In this document: positions 63,179 to 64,000 of the stretch, one piece after another
How the letters are laid out: every line of letters starts with the position of its first letter
Position numbering within the stretch: position 1 is the first letter of the stretch
Assembly: GCA_045565695.1 (NCBI GenBank)
Contig: JBJLEZ010000009.1
Location: forward strand, 148,219 to 212,218
Source of the DNA: GCA-2690565 sp002457235
GTDB lineage: Bacteria > Verrucomicrobiota > Verrucomicrobiia > Opitutales > Coraliomargaritaceae
Reading direction: 5' to 3'
DNA length: 64,000 bases
Notes under the pieces: model-generated
What the model was told of the DNA's origin: nothing
The model's input: the letters and a program-made list of their open reading frames with translations, nothing else
Databases searched by the model: none
Position numbers and translations under genes: made by a program

Positions 63179-64000
63179 ATGAAGACATTCTTCTCTCCAG
63201 CAAAAATCAATCTATTTCTTGATATTCATCAAAAACGCGATGATGGCTATCATGACTTAAGCTCATTGATCGTGGGTTTAGATTTCGGAGACAAGATCAC
63301 CATTGAAAAAATCAATCAATCTAAAGATTTACTTGAGTGTAATGATCCTAATATTCCCTGCGATGAGGAAAATTTAATTCTTAAAGGGATAAATCTCTTA
63401 AGGAAAGAGATTCAGATAGAGGATAGCTTTAAATTTACTTTAAATAAAAAAATACCATCTCAAGCTGGTTTCGGTGGAGGCAGTAGTAATGCAGCTAATG
63501 CAATTAATGGAGTCTTAAATTTAATTAAAAAAGATCTTTCTGATAAAAAGCGCGCTTTATTACTCTCACAAATAGGGGCAGACTGTAGTTTTTTCGATAA
63601 TCCTATCCCGTCTATAATGACAGGAGTAGGGAACCTAATTCATCCACTTGATTCCAATATCAGTAACTATTTAAAGGGACAAAAAGTGCTGATTTATAAA
63701 CCATCTTTTTCAATATCTACGGCAAATGCTTATCGTGAATTAAATAAATCTGCTTTTATTGATAAGTCGCAAACTTCAAAAAAAGTTGAAGTATTCAAAA
63801 AGACATTAAATTATAAACAATTGATTACCAACAGTTTCACACAACAATTAGAACACAAATACATTGCCTTAAAATCATTATTAAAAACTTTAAATGATCA
63901 AGAGATACCATCAATGGTAAGCGGTAGTGGAAGTGGTTGTTTTTCTTTACTAAGCAAAGGAAATGCTAATAATCAGCTAACTTTCGTAAAGAACTGTGTG
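63179..64000 (+). CDS. ispE: 4-diphosphocytidyl-2-C-methyl-D-erythritol kinase, 3' end outside window
   Basis: IspE is the GHMP kinase that phosphorylates CDP-ME in the MEP pathway. The ATG at 63179 opens 'MKTFFSPAKINLFLDIHQKR', with 'DDGYHDLSSLIVGLDFGD' next and the ATP-binding glycine-rich loop 'SQAGFGGGSSNAANAI' (GFGGGSS where most members have GLGGGSS). The third GHMP motif 'MVSGSGSGCFSL' is near the window end. 274 codons are seen and the stop lies beyond base 64000. Confidence 0.93.
   Translation, partial: MKTFFSPAKINLFLDIHQKRDDGYHDLSSLIVGLDFGDKITIEKINQSKDLLECNDPNIPCDEENLILKGINLLRKEIQIEDSFKFTLNKKIPSQAGFGGGSSNAANAINGVLNLIKKDLSDKKRALLLSQIGADCSFFDNPIPSIMTGVGNLIHPLDSNISNYLKGQKVLIYKPSFSISTANAYRELNKSAFIDKSQTSKKVEVFKKTLNYKQLITNSFTQQLEHKYIALKSLLKTLNDQEIPSMVSGSGSGCFSLLSKGNANNQLTFVKNCV

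Overview
The window is a 64 kb piece of an AT-rich bacterial chromosome, probably from a marine Verrucomicrobiota of the class Opitutia (Opitutales/Puniceicoccales-like). This placement is inferred from gene content: a GreA-type factor with a very long N-terminal extension, a Verrucomicrobia/Planctomycetes-restricted family protein (Minf_1886-like), alternative complex III (ACIII) genes followed by a cbb3-like module, a tandem AP2-domain protein, and secreted proteins ending in an 'S.DL.NW...FFRV' domain. Nearly every start codon lacks a Shine-Dalgarno motif.

Layout. 1-6.6 kb: sigma-54 (cut by the window edge), an A-type Fe-S carrier, class I fumarase, RsmB and the long GreA-like factor. 6.7-15.9 kb: an MFS exporter and CoaD, then a forward run for phosphatidylglycerol synthesis (pgsA, pgpA), a rhomboid-like zinc-ribbon protein, trpS, menaquinone synthesis (menD, menB) and metG. 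15.9-23.9 kb: a SurA-like chaperone overlapping mfd, RNase III, PhoH/PIN ATPase and a GT1 glycosyltransferase, ending at tRNA-Asn.

24.3-29.4 kb is the accessory region: a tandem array of six small genes, five of them secreted proteins that share a nearly identical signal-peptide-coding start, a common C-terminal domain and repeated intergenic DNA, with unrelated middles. Two of these carry in-frame stop codons. A beta-barrel-like gene has apparently been inserted into one copy of the intergenic repeat.

29.5-38.7 kb returns to core functions: an LpxH-like phosphatase, aspS, LPS transport (LptC/LptA-like, LptB), HPr kinase, dnaA and two unknowns. 38.8-50.3 kb is a respiratory cluster: actABCDEF encoding ACIII (menaquinol:cytochrome c oxidoreductase), a 92-residue membrane protein, a CcoN-like protein, a CcoO-like cytochrome and another cytochrome c. 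The CcoN-like protein lacks the heme and copper ligands of real cbb3 oxidases, so this module is probably not an ordinary terminal oxidase. actE and the last cytochrome c are each broken across two frames. The menD/menB genes fit, because ACIII would oxidise menaquinol.

50.3-64 kb holds a beta-helix acyl/nucleotidyltransferase-like protein, the Minf_1886-like protein, the AP2 protein, trpF, an unusual initiator tRNA, serC, an ArgA-like GNAT protein, xerD, tRNA-Glu, purC, a membrane metallophosphatase, malQ, thyA, ispD, pyrF and the start of ispE. No CRISPR array, prophage, transposase or rRNA gene is visible.
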